DNA of 64,000 bases from Euphorbia lathyris. Taxonomy: Eukaryota; Streptophyta; Magnoliopsida; Malpighiales; Euphorbiaceae. Made by a program: the position numbers and the translations under genes. How positions within the stretch are numbered: position 1 is the stretch's first letter; each line of letters opens with the position of its first letter. Below the pieces are notes generated by a model. The model was not told the DNA's origin. It ran no database searches and worked only from the letters and a program-made list of their open reading frames with translations. Below are positions 21,513-32,932 of this stretch, piece after piece. Location: the NCBI RefSeq assembly GCF_963576675.1, contig NC_088916.1, positions 52,329,001 to 52,393,000 on the forward strand. Direction: 5' to 3'.

Positions 21513-24500
21513 AATTTACGTGAAGTGAGACTTAATTTACATAAATTTGTTATTTAAAAAAAACAAAATATCTAACTTCATGAAAATAAGGTTTTCGTAA
21601 AATATTTCAATTTTACGTAAATCCTCTACTAATAAACGTAATTTACGTAAATTAAGACTATTAGTAGAGGACTTACGTAAAATAAGACTGGATTTACGTA
21701 AAGTTGTTATACTACAAAAAAAAGTAAAATAATAACATCCCAAAAAATCGAGTTTCAAGTAAAATATTTGATTTTTATTAAAATCATTTAGTGTTAATAG
21801 TTAGATAAATTTATAAATAAAATATAAATTAATTAACAAATAAATTTATTTTTTATTAATATTTGAACGAAAAATATTTACATTACATATCCTTGTGATT
21901 TTAGGAAGACACAATTTACGTAAAGTTGGACTAAATTTAAGTAATCTTGTTATTTTAGGAGAAAAAATCCACAAACCTTGTAAAATATACAGTTTTATGT
22001 AAAACCTTTGAACTTTATGTAAATATTTTATTTTAAAACATAAATTACGTAAGGTTTGATTAATTTACGTAACCTTGTTATTTTAGAACAAAAAATCCAT
22101 AAATCTTGTGAAAAATAGAATTTTACATAAAAACTTGGAACTTTACGTAAATCTTTTATTTTTAGATATAATTTACATAAAATTGGTTTAAATTTACATA
22201 ACCTTGTCATTTTAGGAGTTAAAATCCACAAACTTTGTGGAAAATAGGATCTTACGTAAAACCTTTGGACTTTACGTAAACATTTTATTTTTAGATATAA
22301 CTTACGTATAGTTTGACTAAATTTACGTAACCTTGTTATTTTAGAACAAAAAATCCACGAACCTTGTGAAAAATAGAATTTTACGTAAAACCTTGGAACT
22401 TTACGTAAATCATTTATTTTTAGGTATAATTTACATAAAATTGGTTTAAATTTACGTAATCTTGTTATTTTAGGAGTTAAAATCCACAAAATTTGTGGAA
22501 AATAAGGTCTTACGTAAAATCTTTGAAATTTACGTAAATCTTTTATGTTTAGACATAATTTACGTAAAGTTTGACTAAATTTATGTAACATGTTATTTTG
22601 GAGAAAAAATTCATAAACGTTGTGAAAAATAGAGGTTTACGTAAAACCTTTGAAATTTACGTAAATATTTTACTTTTAGACATAATTTATGTAAAATTTG
22701 ACTAAGTTTATGTAACCTAGTTATTTTTGGAGAAAAAATTCATAAACCTTGTGAAAAATAGAGTTTTACGTAAAACTTATGAATTTTATGTAAATCTTTT
22801 ATTTTTAGACATAATTTACGTAAGTTTTGACTAAATTTACGTAACCCTTTTACTTTAGGAGAAAAATCCACAGACATTGTGAAAATTAGAGTTTTACGTA
22901 AAACCTTTGCAGTTTACGTAAATATTTTATTTTTAGATATAATTTACGTATAGTTTGACTATATTTACGTGACATTCTTATTTTAGGAGAAATAAATTCA
23001 CAATCCTTGTGAAAATAGAGTTTTACGTAAAACCTATGAATTTTACGTAAATCTTTTATTTTTAGACATTATTTACGTAAGGTTTGACTAAATTTACGTA
23101 ACCCTTTTACTTTAGCAGAAAAATCCACAAACCTTGTGAAAATTAGAGTTTTACGTAAAACTTTTAAACTTTACGTAAATATTTTATTTTTAGATATAAT
23201 TTACGTATAGTTTGACTAAATTTACGTGACCTTTTTATTTTAGGAGAAATAAATTCACAATCCTTGTGAAAATAGAGTTTTACGTAAAACCTATGAATTT
23301 TACGTAAATCTTTTATTTTTAGACATTATTTACGTAAGGTTTGACTAAATTTACGTAACCCTTTTACTTTAGGAGAAAAGTCCACAAACCTTGTGAAAAT
23401 TAGAGTTTTACGTAAAACCTTTAAACTTTACGTAAATATTTTATTTTTAGACATATTTTATGTATAGTTTGACTAAATTTAGGTAACCTTTTTTATTTTA
23501 GGAGAAACAAATTCACAAACCTTGTGAAAATAGAGTTTTACGTAAAACCTATGAATTTTACGTAAGGTTTGACTAAATTTACGTAACTATTTTACTTTAG
23601 GAGAAAAATCCACAAACATTATGAAAATTAGAGTTTTACGTAAAACCTTTTAACTTTACGTAAATATTTTATTTTTAGATATAATTTACGTATAGTTTGA
23701 CTAAATTTACGTAACCTTTTTATTTGAGAAAAAAATTCACAAACCTTGTGAAAATAAAGTTTTACGTAAAACCTATGAATTTTACGTAAATCTTTTATTT
23801 TTAGACATAATTTACGTAAGGTTTGACTAAATTTACGTAACCTTGTTATTTTAGGAGAAAAAATCCACAAACCTTGTGAAAATTAGAGTTTTACGTAAAC
23901 CCTTTAAACTTTACGTAAATATTTTATTTTTAGATATAAATTACGTATAGTTTGACTAAATTTACGTAACCTTTTTATTTTAAGAGAAAAAAATTCACAA
24001 ACCTTGTGAAAATAGAGTTTTACGTAAAACCTATGAATTTCACGTAAATCTTTTATTTTTAGACATAATTTATGTAAGGTTTGACTAAATTTAAATAACC
24101 TTGTCATTTTAGGAGAAAAAATCCACAAACCTTATGAAAATTAGAGTTTTACGTAAAACCTTTGAACTTTACGTAAATAGTTTATTTTTAGATATAATTT
24201 ACGTATAGTTTGACTAAACTTACGTAAACTTTTTATTTTAGGAGAGAAAAATTCACAAACCTTGTGAAAATAGAGTTTTACGTAAAACCTATGAATTTTA
24301 CGTAAATCTTTTATTTTTAGACAAAATTTACGTAAGGTTTGACTAAATTTACGTAACCCTTTTACTTTAGAAGAAAAATCCACAAACATTGTTAAAATTA
24401 GAGTTTTACATAAAACTTTTGAACTTTACGTAAAGATTTTATTTTTAGATATAACTTACGTATAATTTGACTAAATTTACGTAACCTTGTTATTTTAGAA

Positions 24501-27165
24501 CAAAAAATCACAAACCTTGTAAAAAATAGAATTTTACGTAAAACCTTGGAACTTTGCGTAAATCTTTTCTTTTTAGGTATAATTTACATAAAATTGGTTT
24601 AAATTTACGTAACCTTATTATTTTAGGAGTTAAAATCCATAAAATTTGTAGAAAATAAGGTCTTACGTAAAACCTTTGAAATTTACAACATAATTTACGT
24701 AAAATTTGACTAAATTTATGTAACATGTAATTTTAGAGAAAAAATTCATAAACGTTGTGAAAAATAGAGGTTTACATAAAACCTTTGAACTTTACGTAAA
24801 TATTTTATTTTTAGACATAATTTACGTAAAATTTGACTAAGTTTATGTAACCTTGTTATTTTTGGAGAAAAAAATTCATAAACCTTGTGAAAAATAGAGT
24901 TTTACGTAAAACCTATGAATTTTACGTAAATCTTTATTTTTAGACATAATTTATATAAGGTTGACTAAATTTACGTAACCCTTTTACTTTAGGAGAAAAA
25001 TCCACAAACCTTGTGAAAATTAGAGTTTTACGTAAAATCTTTGAACTTTACGTAAATATTTTATTTTTAAACATAATTTACGTATAGTTTGACTAAATTT
25101 AGGTAACCTTTTTATTTTAGGAGAAACAAATTCACAAACCCTGTGAAAATAGAGTTTTACGTAAAACCTATGAATTTTACGTAATCTTTTATTTTTAGAC
25201 ATAATTTACGTAAGGTTTGACTAAATTTACGTAACCCTTTTACTTTAGGAGAAAAGTCCACAAACATTGTGAAAATTAGAGTTGTACGTAAAACCTTTGA
25301 ACTTTACGTAAATATTTTATTTTTAGATATAATTTACGTATAGTTTAACTAAATTTACGTAACCTTTTTAATTTAGTATAAAAAAATTCACAAACCTTGT
25401 TAAAATAGAGTTTTACGTAAAACCTATGAATTTTACGTAAATCTTTTATTTTTAGACATAATTTACGTAAGGTTTGACTAAATTTACGTAACCTTGTTAT
25501 TTTAGGAGAAAAAATCCACAAACCTTGTGAAAATTAAAGTTTTACGTAAAACCTTTAAACTTTACGTAAATATTTTATTTTTAGATATAATTTACGTATA
25601 GTTTGACTAAATTTACGTAATCTTTTTATTTTAGGAGAAAAAAATTCACAAACCTTGTGAAAATAGAGTTTTACGTAAAACCTATGAATTTTATATAAAT
25701 CTTTTATTTTTAGACATAATTTACGCAGTGTTCTAAAAGTCGGCCAAGTCGCCGACTAGTCGGCGAAATTCAGAACACTGACCGATTTTTTATAACTGGA
25801 CGGGTTAAGTCGGCGGTCCGATATATTTCCGCCTAGGCAGTTCAAGTCGGGGTAAATCGGGGCATGTCGGGCTAGTCGGGCAAGTCGGGTTAGGCGGGCA
25901 AGTCGGGTTAGGCGGCTAAAAATCGGGCCAGGCGGCTAAAAATCGGGTCAAATCATAAAATTATAAAAATTTTGCTACAAAATAAATAATACAAATAATT
26001 AATGATCACAACAACAACAAAAAATAATAAAACTAATTTACATAGCACTAAATAAAATTAATTTCAAATATATTAAATTACGAATTAAATATTTTGAGGA
26101 AGAAAATAAAGAATTATTTGTTGAATATGGAAAAGGTAGTAGACATATTTTTTTATGAATATTTATGGATATTTTATTATTTATTTAAAGTAAATATTTA
26201 TAATATTTAGATAATATTTATTAATATTATTTTTAGATGTGATAATTTATATTTTAAATGTGTTTATATAATATTTATTTAATTATAAATATAAAAAATA
26301 GAAAAATACATATCCGATTAATCTCCGATTAATCTTTTGAGGTCTTGTCCGCCCGAATATCGCCTTACGACTTTTACAACACTGCTGACTAGCGCCTTAC
26401 GACTTTTACAACACTGAATTTACATAAGGTTTGACTAAATTTACGTAACCTTGTCATTTTAGGAGAAAAAATCCGCAAACCTTATGAAAATTAGAGTTTT
26501 ACGTAAAATCTTTGAACTTTACGTAAATAGTTTATGTTTAGATATAATTTACGTATAGTTTGACTAAACTTACGTAAACTTTTTATTTTAGGAGAAAAAA
26601 ATTCACAAACCTTGTGAAAATAGAGTTTTACGTAAAACCTATGAATTTTACGTAAATCTTTTATTTTTAGACATAATTTACGTAAGGTTTGACTAAATTT
26701 ACGTAACCCTTTTACTTTAGGAGAAAAATCCACAAACATTGTGAAAATTAGAGTTTTACGTAAAACTTTTGAACTTTACGTAAAGATTTTATTTTTAGAT
26801 ATAATTTACGTATAGTTTGACTAAATTTACGTAACCTTTTTATTTTAGGATAAAAAAATTCACAAACCTTGTGAAAATAGAGTTTTACGTAAAACCAATA
26901 AATTTTACGTAAATCTTTTATTTTTAGATATAATTTACGTAAGGTTTGACTAAATTTACGTAACCGTGTTATTTTAGGAGAAAAAATCCACAAACCTTAT
27001 GAAAATTAGAGTTTTACGTAAAACCTTTGAACTTTACGTAAATATTTTATTTTTAGATATAATTTACGTATATTTTTGCTAAATTTAGGTAACCTTTTTA
27101 TTTTAGGTGAAACAAATTCACAAACCTTGTGAAAATAGAGTTTTACGTAAATTTTTTATTTTATG
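21513..27165. repeat. Tandem array of ~125-bp TACGTA-rich monomers (dimeric ~250-bp period)
   Basis: About 40 monomers in 5 kb, not counting the hAT insertion at 25726-26416. A typical monomer holds four copies of the palindrome TTTACGTAAA or near matches, separated by stretches such as TCTTTTATTTTTAGACATAA and a conserved CCACAAACCTTGTGAAAAT, itself an imperfect inverted repeat. Two monomer types alternate: one with ACCTATGAATTTTACG and TTCACAAACC, the other with ACCTTTGAACTTTACG and TCCACAAACC. This gives a higher-order period near 250 (for example 23021 to 23278). Minus-strand reading frames of 60-187 codons inside it follow from the repetition and show no protein domain. Confidence 0.92.
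25726..26416. mobile_element. Nonautonomous hAT element inside the array
   Basis: Starts CAGTGTTCTAAAAGTCG and ends as the inverse of CAGTGTTGTAAAAGTCG, with the 8-base target AATTTACG/AATTTACA on the two sides (25718-25725, 26417-26424). These are the TIR and TSD of the hAT superfamily. The left subterminal region repeats AAGTCGGG(TTAGGCGGG). The right terminus is present twice in tandem (26361-26384 and 26393-26416). No transposase frame. Confidence 0.85.
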
Positions 27166-27410
27166 AGTCCCTATGTTAAATATCTAACATATTGTTTAGT
27201 TCTCGTATTTTAATAATATATTGTTTGTTTCTTATTTTTTATTTTGATCAACAGTTTTGTCACTTAAATTTTTAAATTATTAAACAGATTAATCCCTTTA
27301 CAAGGGTCTAAAATGTTGAATTGAGCTTTAATTAAGGACTGAATAATGTATTATTAACATATAAATAGTGATTAGATTAAAATATAGGGACTCATATATT
27401 ATTTACCTTG
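27166..27410. mobile_element. Short TIR element (ATGAGTCCCTAT ends)
   Basis: ATGAGTCCCTATGTT at the left and the inverse of ATATGAGTCCCTATATTTT at the right bound about 240 AT-rich bases. The ends resemble those of the 30121-30643 element (AGTCCCTATATTTTG). No clear TSD; boundaries approximate. Confidence 0.4.
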
Positions 27411-28383
27411 TAATTAATAATCTTTAAAATTTTCATAATTAAATATTACCTGTTATAGCAGGTTACTTTTTTTTATTAATTTTAATTAACCTTATTTTTA
27501 TTAACACATGTCCAATTATTATTGGATACTAAAACAAAGTATGATTACTTTTTTTTTTCAACATAGTAACCATAGAATTTACCAAAAAACAAATTAAAAA
27601 AAATACTATATTTTGTATGAGTTGGACAAAAAATATATTTCACCGAATTTAAAAATAGTAATTTCTAATTCAATTATTAAATCTAAAAAAGTATGATTTT
27701 TTTTGGAAACAACGGATATGCAATTGATGTAGAATAAGGAATAAAATGTGTTTGTTGTATAATGATGTCTGAAATTGACTCAACTTACCAACGTTAGAGG
27801 TAAGATTGCTCTTCATTGACAATGTTAGGGGTAAAATTGGGGTAAATTTCATCTATGGTGTACAACCTTTATCCTATTTCACACTTTGGTGTACAACCTT
27901 CAATTTGTCTCACTAATATGTACGAACTTATAGGTAACTTCCCAATATGGTGTACAACCGGTAAAAATGACCGGTCAACGCCTGATCAATGCGCCACCTC
28001 AGCATTTTTCATCTACCCATTTAAAAATATGGGACCCACTTTTTATACAATTACTAAAATACCCTTCTCCATTTTAAAATTACTAAAACACCCTCTTCTC
28101 CTTCCTTGCAACACATCTCTCTTTTCATTTCTCTCTCTAAATCCTCTCTCTCCTCTCTAAAAATCCAAATAAATGAATCTTTTTTTTTTTTTCAATTATT
28201 GGCTTCCATAAAATTCCTATGAACAACAGGGCTCAAATCATGAAGAAAGCTAAGCATGTTCGGATCAGACGGCAATATCAGAGGTAATGAAGCTGGGCCG
28301 GCAATAAAATTCCAGGAAATAAATTACCCAATATTTCCATTAATTGATTACTCATTTTAATTCCTCCTAATAAATTCCCCATA

Positions 28384-28520
28384 TCTTTGATTATCTGCTA
28401 TTATCCTTGCATGATTTGGCTTTCTCAATCTTTGATTATCTGCTGTTATCCTTGCACGATTTGGCTTTCTCAATCGTTGATTATCTGCTGTTATCCTTGC
28501 ACGATTTTGCTTTTTCAATC
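28384..28520. repeat. Three tandem copies of a 45-bp unit
   Basis: The unit TTGATTATCTGCTGTTATCC...TGCACGATTTGGCTTTCTCAATC is repeated three times with a few changes. It derives from the last 15 codons of the VQ frame (AIEKAKSCKDNSR region). On the minus strand it remains open in another frame as a 15-residue repeat, RLRKPNRARITADNQ. Confidence 0.85.
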
Positions 28521-28753
28521 GCTGCATACCTCGCAGCCGGAGAGATTGCACCGCCGTCGTCGTCGGTGAAGGGATTAGCAGTAGAAGCTGAAAGTGGGGA
28601 AAAAGATGGACCCGTTAAGCACTGAACTAGGTTCATGAAATCAGTAGGATTTGTGTGGATTAGTTTTGGGGAAACAATGTAGATTATGATAGGAAGGCGG
28701 GGTTGTGTTTGGTGGTGGTGATTGAGTGGTGGTTGTGATGATTGAGGCACCAT
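28481..28753 (-). CDS. VQ-motif protein frame captured in the MULE
   Basis: 90 codons, ATG to stop without interruption. Residues 21-50 read PIIIYIVSPKLIHTNPTDFM then NLVQCLTGPS. This contains a perfect VQ motif FMNLVQCLTG (F39, V43, Q44, T47, G48) and the IHT-x-P-x-DF lead-in of plant VQ proteins. VQ proteins are small nuclear cofactors of WRKY factors and MAPK substrates. The tail ISPAARYAAIEKAK is also seen in some family members. It lies wholly within a Mutator-like element and is shorter than most VQ proteins, so it is probably a captured copy. Whether it is transcribed cannot be told from sequence. Confidence 0.7.
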   Translation of the reverse strand: MVPQSSQPPLNHHHQTQPRLPIIIYIVSPKLIHTNPTDFMNLVQCLTGPSFSPLSASTANPFTDDDGGAISPAARYAAIEKAKSCKDNSR

Positions 28754-29065
28754 TTGAGGTTTTTTTGATCTTGTGTGAATCTTTGCCGACTTTGAGTGCA
28801 GGTGGTCTTGGAAAGGTAATTAGAAAGGTAATTTTAGGAGGAAACCAAATTGGGGTATTTTAGTAATTACACATATGGTAAGTTAATTTTTAACTTTTTG
28901 ACCGGTCAAACTGCTGACGTGGCGCATTGACCGGTCATTTTTACCTACTGTACATCAAAGTGGGAGGTCACCTATAAGTTCGTATATATTAGTGAGACAA
29001 ATTGAAGGTTGTACACCAAAGTGTGAAATGGGACAAAGGTTGTACACCACTGATGAAATTTACCC

Positions 29066-29175
29066 GGTAAAATTGTATCATTTTACACGTTAGGAGTAAA
29101 ATTGCTCCAGAATGCATACATTAAAGGTATTTTTGCACCTTTATAAAAAAAAGGTATTTTTGCACCTTATCCCAT
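29066..29175. repeat. Dispersed repeat, right part, continued from 27765-27839
   Basis: GGTAAAATTGTATC...AGGAGTAAAATTGC...AAAGGTATTTTTGCACC completes the repeat copy interrupted by the MULE. The word AAAGGTATTTTTGCACCTT is present twice at the end. Confidence 0.5.
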
Positions 29176-29329
29176 ATTAAAAATTTAATTTATTCATTTA
29201 CTTGAATTAAAAAAAAATCGTTCTTATAATATTTGTTGAATCAATTATTAAGTAATGAAAAAATGCAATATATAAAAGAAAAAAATGAACAAACATAATG
29301 CATTAAATTAAAACGATAACATTCATAAT

Positions 29330-30100
29330 TGAATGGAAGAAATTTGATGTGATCGATCAATAAAGTCGATGATTTCGAAACATTCTCAAATATGTTCTAC
29401 TAAATCAAATTTGAGTTGACCGTACATTCCTTTATTACGGATCTCCATATCCATTACGAGATAATGCTTAAAATCCGAAATATATCCATTTTGAACATCT
29501 TGAGGAAGTATTGATTGAGAAACTTCTTCAAGAGATTATCTCAAGTACGCGTGTCGCTCATTTTAAATAATCATGTTATGTAATATGATACAAACATCCA
29601 TAATGTCGTGTAGTTTTCTTTTCATCTCAAATTTGTGCTGGTCCATGTATTATTATAAAACGGGCTTGAACTATCTCGAAAGCTCGTTCTACATATTTTT
29701 GTAATAGATTCACTTATTTCATAAGCATATGGAAAGCTTTTCACAAAAGCAACCCATTCAGGATTATGCATCAGTTGTCAGGTAGTATCTCATGGTGTAT
29801 GTCTTATTGTTAACACTGAATTGAACTGATAGAACTATACTTTGTAATTGTCCTTAAACAAATTCGACCAGTTCAAAACATTTAGGTCATGGTTCCCTCA
29901 ACCGCACCGAAATATATGTGTCATATCCATAGATCCACTAAAGCGGCTACTTTGAACATGATTGTTGGGCATCCGTGATATCGTCATGTATATTGCTCTT
30001 TCCACGCAACTTGACAATTCCTTCACTCACAATGCATACAATCAAGACTTCCAAGCATACAAGGAAATCCATAGTGTTCCTCGTGCACCTGATTTGCAGT
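29330..30100 (-). pseudogene. PIF/Harbinger transposase remnant
   Basis: Translating the minus strand across several stops and frameshifts gives the DDE-type Harbinger nuclease blocks HYGFPCMLGSLDCMHCE, WRNCQVAWKEQYT and PTIMFKVAALVDLWI. Further downstream blocks with VERAFEIVQARF match the C-terminal part of the family. The aspartate of LDC is present. Stops are frequent, so the gene is dead. Ends of the parent element were not found. It may be related to elements that mobilised the TTA-flanked MITEs nearby, which is inference. Confidence 0.7.
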
Positions 30101-30120
30101 TGAGTGCCTATGTTTTTTTA

Positions 30121-30643
30121 GGGTAATTAATTTATTAGTCTCTATATTTTGACAAAACACACTGGTTAGTCCCTGTATTTTCAAAAATACATAGTAAGGT
30201 CCCTAACCTTTTTCTTATTGTTTAGTCCTTCCATCTGTTTGTTAGATTTTTTACCGTTTATGAATTCGGAAATGGTTAAATTACCCTTCACTATTTACTT
30301 TCAAATTTCAGAAGAGGAAATCTAATTTAGAAGAAGAAACCATTTGTATGGAGAACAAGAAAAAGAACAGACCCAAGGCTTACGAATTTGAACGATTAAG
30401 AAGAAAATCAAGAAGAAGAACACTCAAACTTGATTTCAGATGCAGTAGAGTTTAAAGGAAGGGAAAATAAAGGAAAAGAAGAACGCAAATCCAAATTGAC
30501 TAACAGAATCTTCATGAGAGTCTAACGACATGGACTAAACAGTTCATCGAGAAAACGGTTAGAGACTTTCCATGTATTTTTTAAAATACATGGACTAAAC
30601 AGTGTGTTTTATCAAAATATAGGGACTAATAAATTAATTACTT
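30121..30643. mobile_element. TIR element with ~100-bp inverted repeats
   Basis: The left end GTAATTAATTTATTAGTC...CTATATTTTGACAAAACACACTG matches the inverse of the right end through GGACTAAACAGT and ACCGTTTTCTC-like words over about 100 bases. The interior (about 30300-30520) is purine-rich, with a short run of GAAGAAG words and no recognised gene. Flanks are T-runs, so the TSD is ambiguous. Size and long TIRs suggest a Mutator-like element. Confidence 0.6.
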
Positions 30644-30879
30644 TTTTTTTTATGCAAAAAGAGGACCAAGTTCCTCACCTATTTTCAAAATAAAAAACTT
30701 TTAGATTTATTCTGTTAATTTGATTATGGATGATCTCAAAATATATTAAAAATAAGTATTTCTTAGTTTAAATAATTCAAATTATTACTTGATTAATTAT
30801 AGACAACTTTTTAAAATTGAATTTCTTTTGTATATTTTCCTTAATAAAATAAAAATAACTTAATGGACCTCCACTCCTG

Positions 30880-31444
30880 ATCTCCTCTTTCCAACAACTG
30901 GGCCGCGTACTGATGGGCGAAAAGATTACTGGATTCGGGTTACAGCGGCCCCGAAAATTTTATTCCCAGACCCACTGGTACCGTTTTACGGCCCGCTTCC
31001 CTTCCCTCCGCGCACTTTCCGGCGTTTGTTGTGCTTTCTTCCTCTCCCAGAGTCTACTCCGACTAAACTTGATTTCCTACACAGGAGTGGAGTGTTCTTG
31101 CATTTCGTGAATCCCTCAACTTTGTAATGTTCTTCTTTATCGATTAGAGCTTCTGTGCCTCGATTTTAGTTTTAGGGTTTATGTGAAGTTTCTGGGATTT
31201 AGATATAACTTTCAATACTCCACGCTGCCTGCCTGACCTCACTTTCATGTTCTTCTGTTTATAATATTTTCAACATTATTTGCGTTCTATCTTCTCTGTA
31301 ATTTCACCTCCTTAATTTCGTCTTTGCTCAGTGAATTGAAATTCTTGTTTACTTTTGGAAATTGCCATAATAGTTGCTGTGGATAAAGTTCATCCTATTC
31401 GATAAAGATATAAACCTGTGCTGCGTTTTGGTATAAAATTAGAG
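30880..31444 (+). promoter_or_regulatory. Upstream and 5' leader region of the thioredoxin-fold gene
   Basis: GC content rises sharply at 30900-31030 (GGGCCGCG, CGGCCCGCTTCCC, CCGCGCAC) against an AT-rich background, followed by CT-rich and T-rich leader sequence up to the ATG at 31445. This is the usual look of a housekeeping plant promoter and 5' UTR, possibly with a leader intron. No TATA box was chosen. Confidence 0.4.
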
Positions 31445-32932
31445 ATGAAGATCGATTCCGCTCCTAAACAACCTTTGTTTTGCTTGAAATGGCCATGGGA
31501 TGTGGAACAAGGTCCTCGAAATCCTAATCTTTGCACCTTTGAGGGTCCTTGGATATTCAAGTCTTTGCAAACTCTTGGATCCATTGCTTTCAATTCTCTT
31601 AATTCAATTTCTAAATCCTCAAATTATTGGATCAGTCCCTTCAATCCTAACAAATCAGGTCCCAGAAGCACCCAAGGTAACAGTTTGAAGTCCCAAATGA
31701 AGGTCCTGACTCCTGAATTGCAAGGAGAGGCAGAGCAAAGAGCATTCGCTTCGGCTCTAGCAAGTGGGAAGGACGCTACAATCCTTGAGTTCTATTCTCC
31801 TAAATGCAGGTTATGCAATTCTTTGCTTGATTTTGTTTTGGAGATGGAGAATAGGAATTCAAGTTGGCTCAACATTGTCATGGCAGATGCAGAGAATGAG
31901 AAATGGTTGCCTGAGGTTTTCAACTATCCTCTCCATTTTTTATTCATGCAATTTAGTATTTCTTCATTAATACAATCTACTTATTTATTTGTTTATTATT
32001 ATTAGATTGTTTGATGAAGATAGTAGAATTTGCATTTAAGTCATGGTCCCTGCTATGAACTATGTTGCACCGAAACTCCTCTTTAATAGTTTCTGCATTT
32101 CAGTTTCATTTCCGTTCTCTAGCTATATTTTTCTACAAATAACTTTTCAGTATCCGTTTCCATGCAACATAGGCTATGAACGTAGAGATAGTAGATGTGC
32201 CTTTAAATCATTGTTCTTGCTATTTCTTGATTCCTGGGACATTAGCAATCAGATATGTGATAAATTACCTACTGCAGTCAAGGAAATAATATGATATGAT
32301 AGACTTCTGGAATTATAGTTTTATTCAAACTATTTCTGTTATGAATTTCTTGGAGAATTATATTAAATATCTAGTCTTAGCAAAATGAATTCTGTAACAT
32401 GGATGAATAAGTTCATGCAACATATAGTAAATAGGGACATATGGCAGGTATAATAGTCCACGTTTTAACCTCGCCTGGCGGAATCCTTAGTTAGAATTTT
32501 TTTGTTTGGATTCAGTATTTCCTTTTTGTCATACTTTTTCTATTCATTACAATAATCCACTTTTTAACCTCACGGAATCATTGGTGGGAGATTAATGATT
32601 AATGTTACACGTAGACCAGGAACGCGACAAATATGCAACTAATGATTGCAGTTATCTGAAAAATTGCCTTTCTTAATTAGAATAATATCCACATGCATAA
32701 GATTTCATTTCTGAATATGAAATAGGCTTGATTTGGTATTTTCAATGATTCTATGGTTAAATTGATTGGATGCAGCTCCTCCATTATGATATAAGATATG
32801 TTCCTTGCTTTGTACTGTTGGACAAAAATGGAAGAGCACTGGCAAAGACGGGTGTTCCAAGCAGTCGACTACATGTAGTTGCAGGTATATCGCATCTTCT
32901 CAAAGCGAAGCGCTCTCAGAGTAATTCTGGCT
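31445..32932 (+). CDS. Thioredoxin-fold protein (HCF164-like), two exons
   Basis: Exon 1 is 31445-31915 and exon 2 about 32777-32932, joined in phase 0 at CCTGAG/GTTTTC and GATGCAG/CTCCTC. The product is about 208 residues. The first 85 ([19 protein letters not shown]..., [17 protein letters not shown]) have no known domain. Then [20 protein letters not shown] holds a CxxC redox site (CRLC), followed by the conserved [18 protein letters not shown] and the cis-proline loop [16 protein letters not shown]. It is likely a plastid or membrane-linked thiol-disulfide protein, since the closest named plant relative I can recall is HCF164, with CEVC at the active site. Localisation is inferred. Start chosen at ATG 31445; the upstream in-frame codon at 31418 is GTG. 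The intron of about 860 bases is AT-rich. Confidence 0.82.

Larger units (their letters stand above)
27840..29065. mobile_element. Pack-MULE carrying a VQ-motif gene fragment
   Basis: About 170 bases at each end are near-identical inverted repeats. They begin GGGTAAATTTCATC and run through GGTGTACAACCTT, TTTGTCTCACTAATAT and GACCGGTCAA; the left arm has an 11-base extra segment. The 10 bases GGTAAAATTG flank both sides (27830-27839, 29066-29075), fitting the 9-10-bp duplication of Mutator-like elements. There is no transposase. The interior contains a VQ-protein reading frame on the minus strand and a 45-bp triplication. It split a copy of the GTACAAAAATACC repeat family. Confidence 0.88.

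Noticed and set aside
22028..25202. Minus-strand reading frames of 60-187 codons in the tandem array, with a repeated peptide around LRKFSQTLRKL
   Set aside because: They are open only because a near-identical monomer without stops in that frame is repeated. They break wherever a monomer carries an indel and show no domain, start context or codon bias.
21513..27165. CRISPR-like array of short palindromic repeats
   Set aside because: The repeats are contiguous monomers without unique spacers, in a plant nuclear context, and no cas genes are present.
31418..31444. Earlier start of the thioredoxin-fold protein at 31418
   Set aside because: That codon is GTG; the first ATG in frame is 31445.
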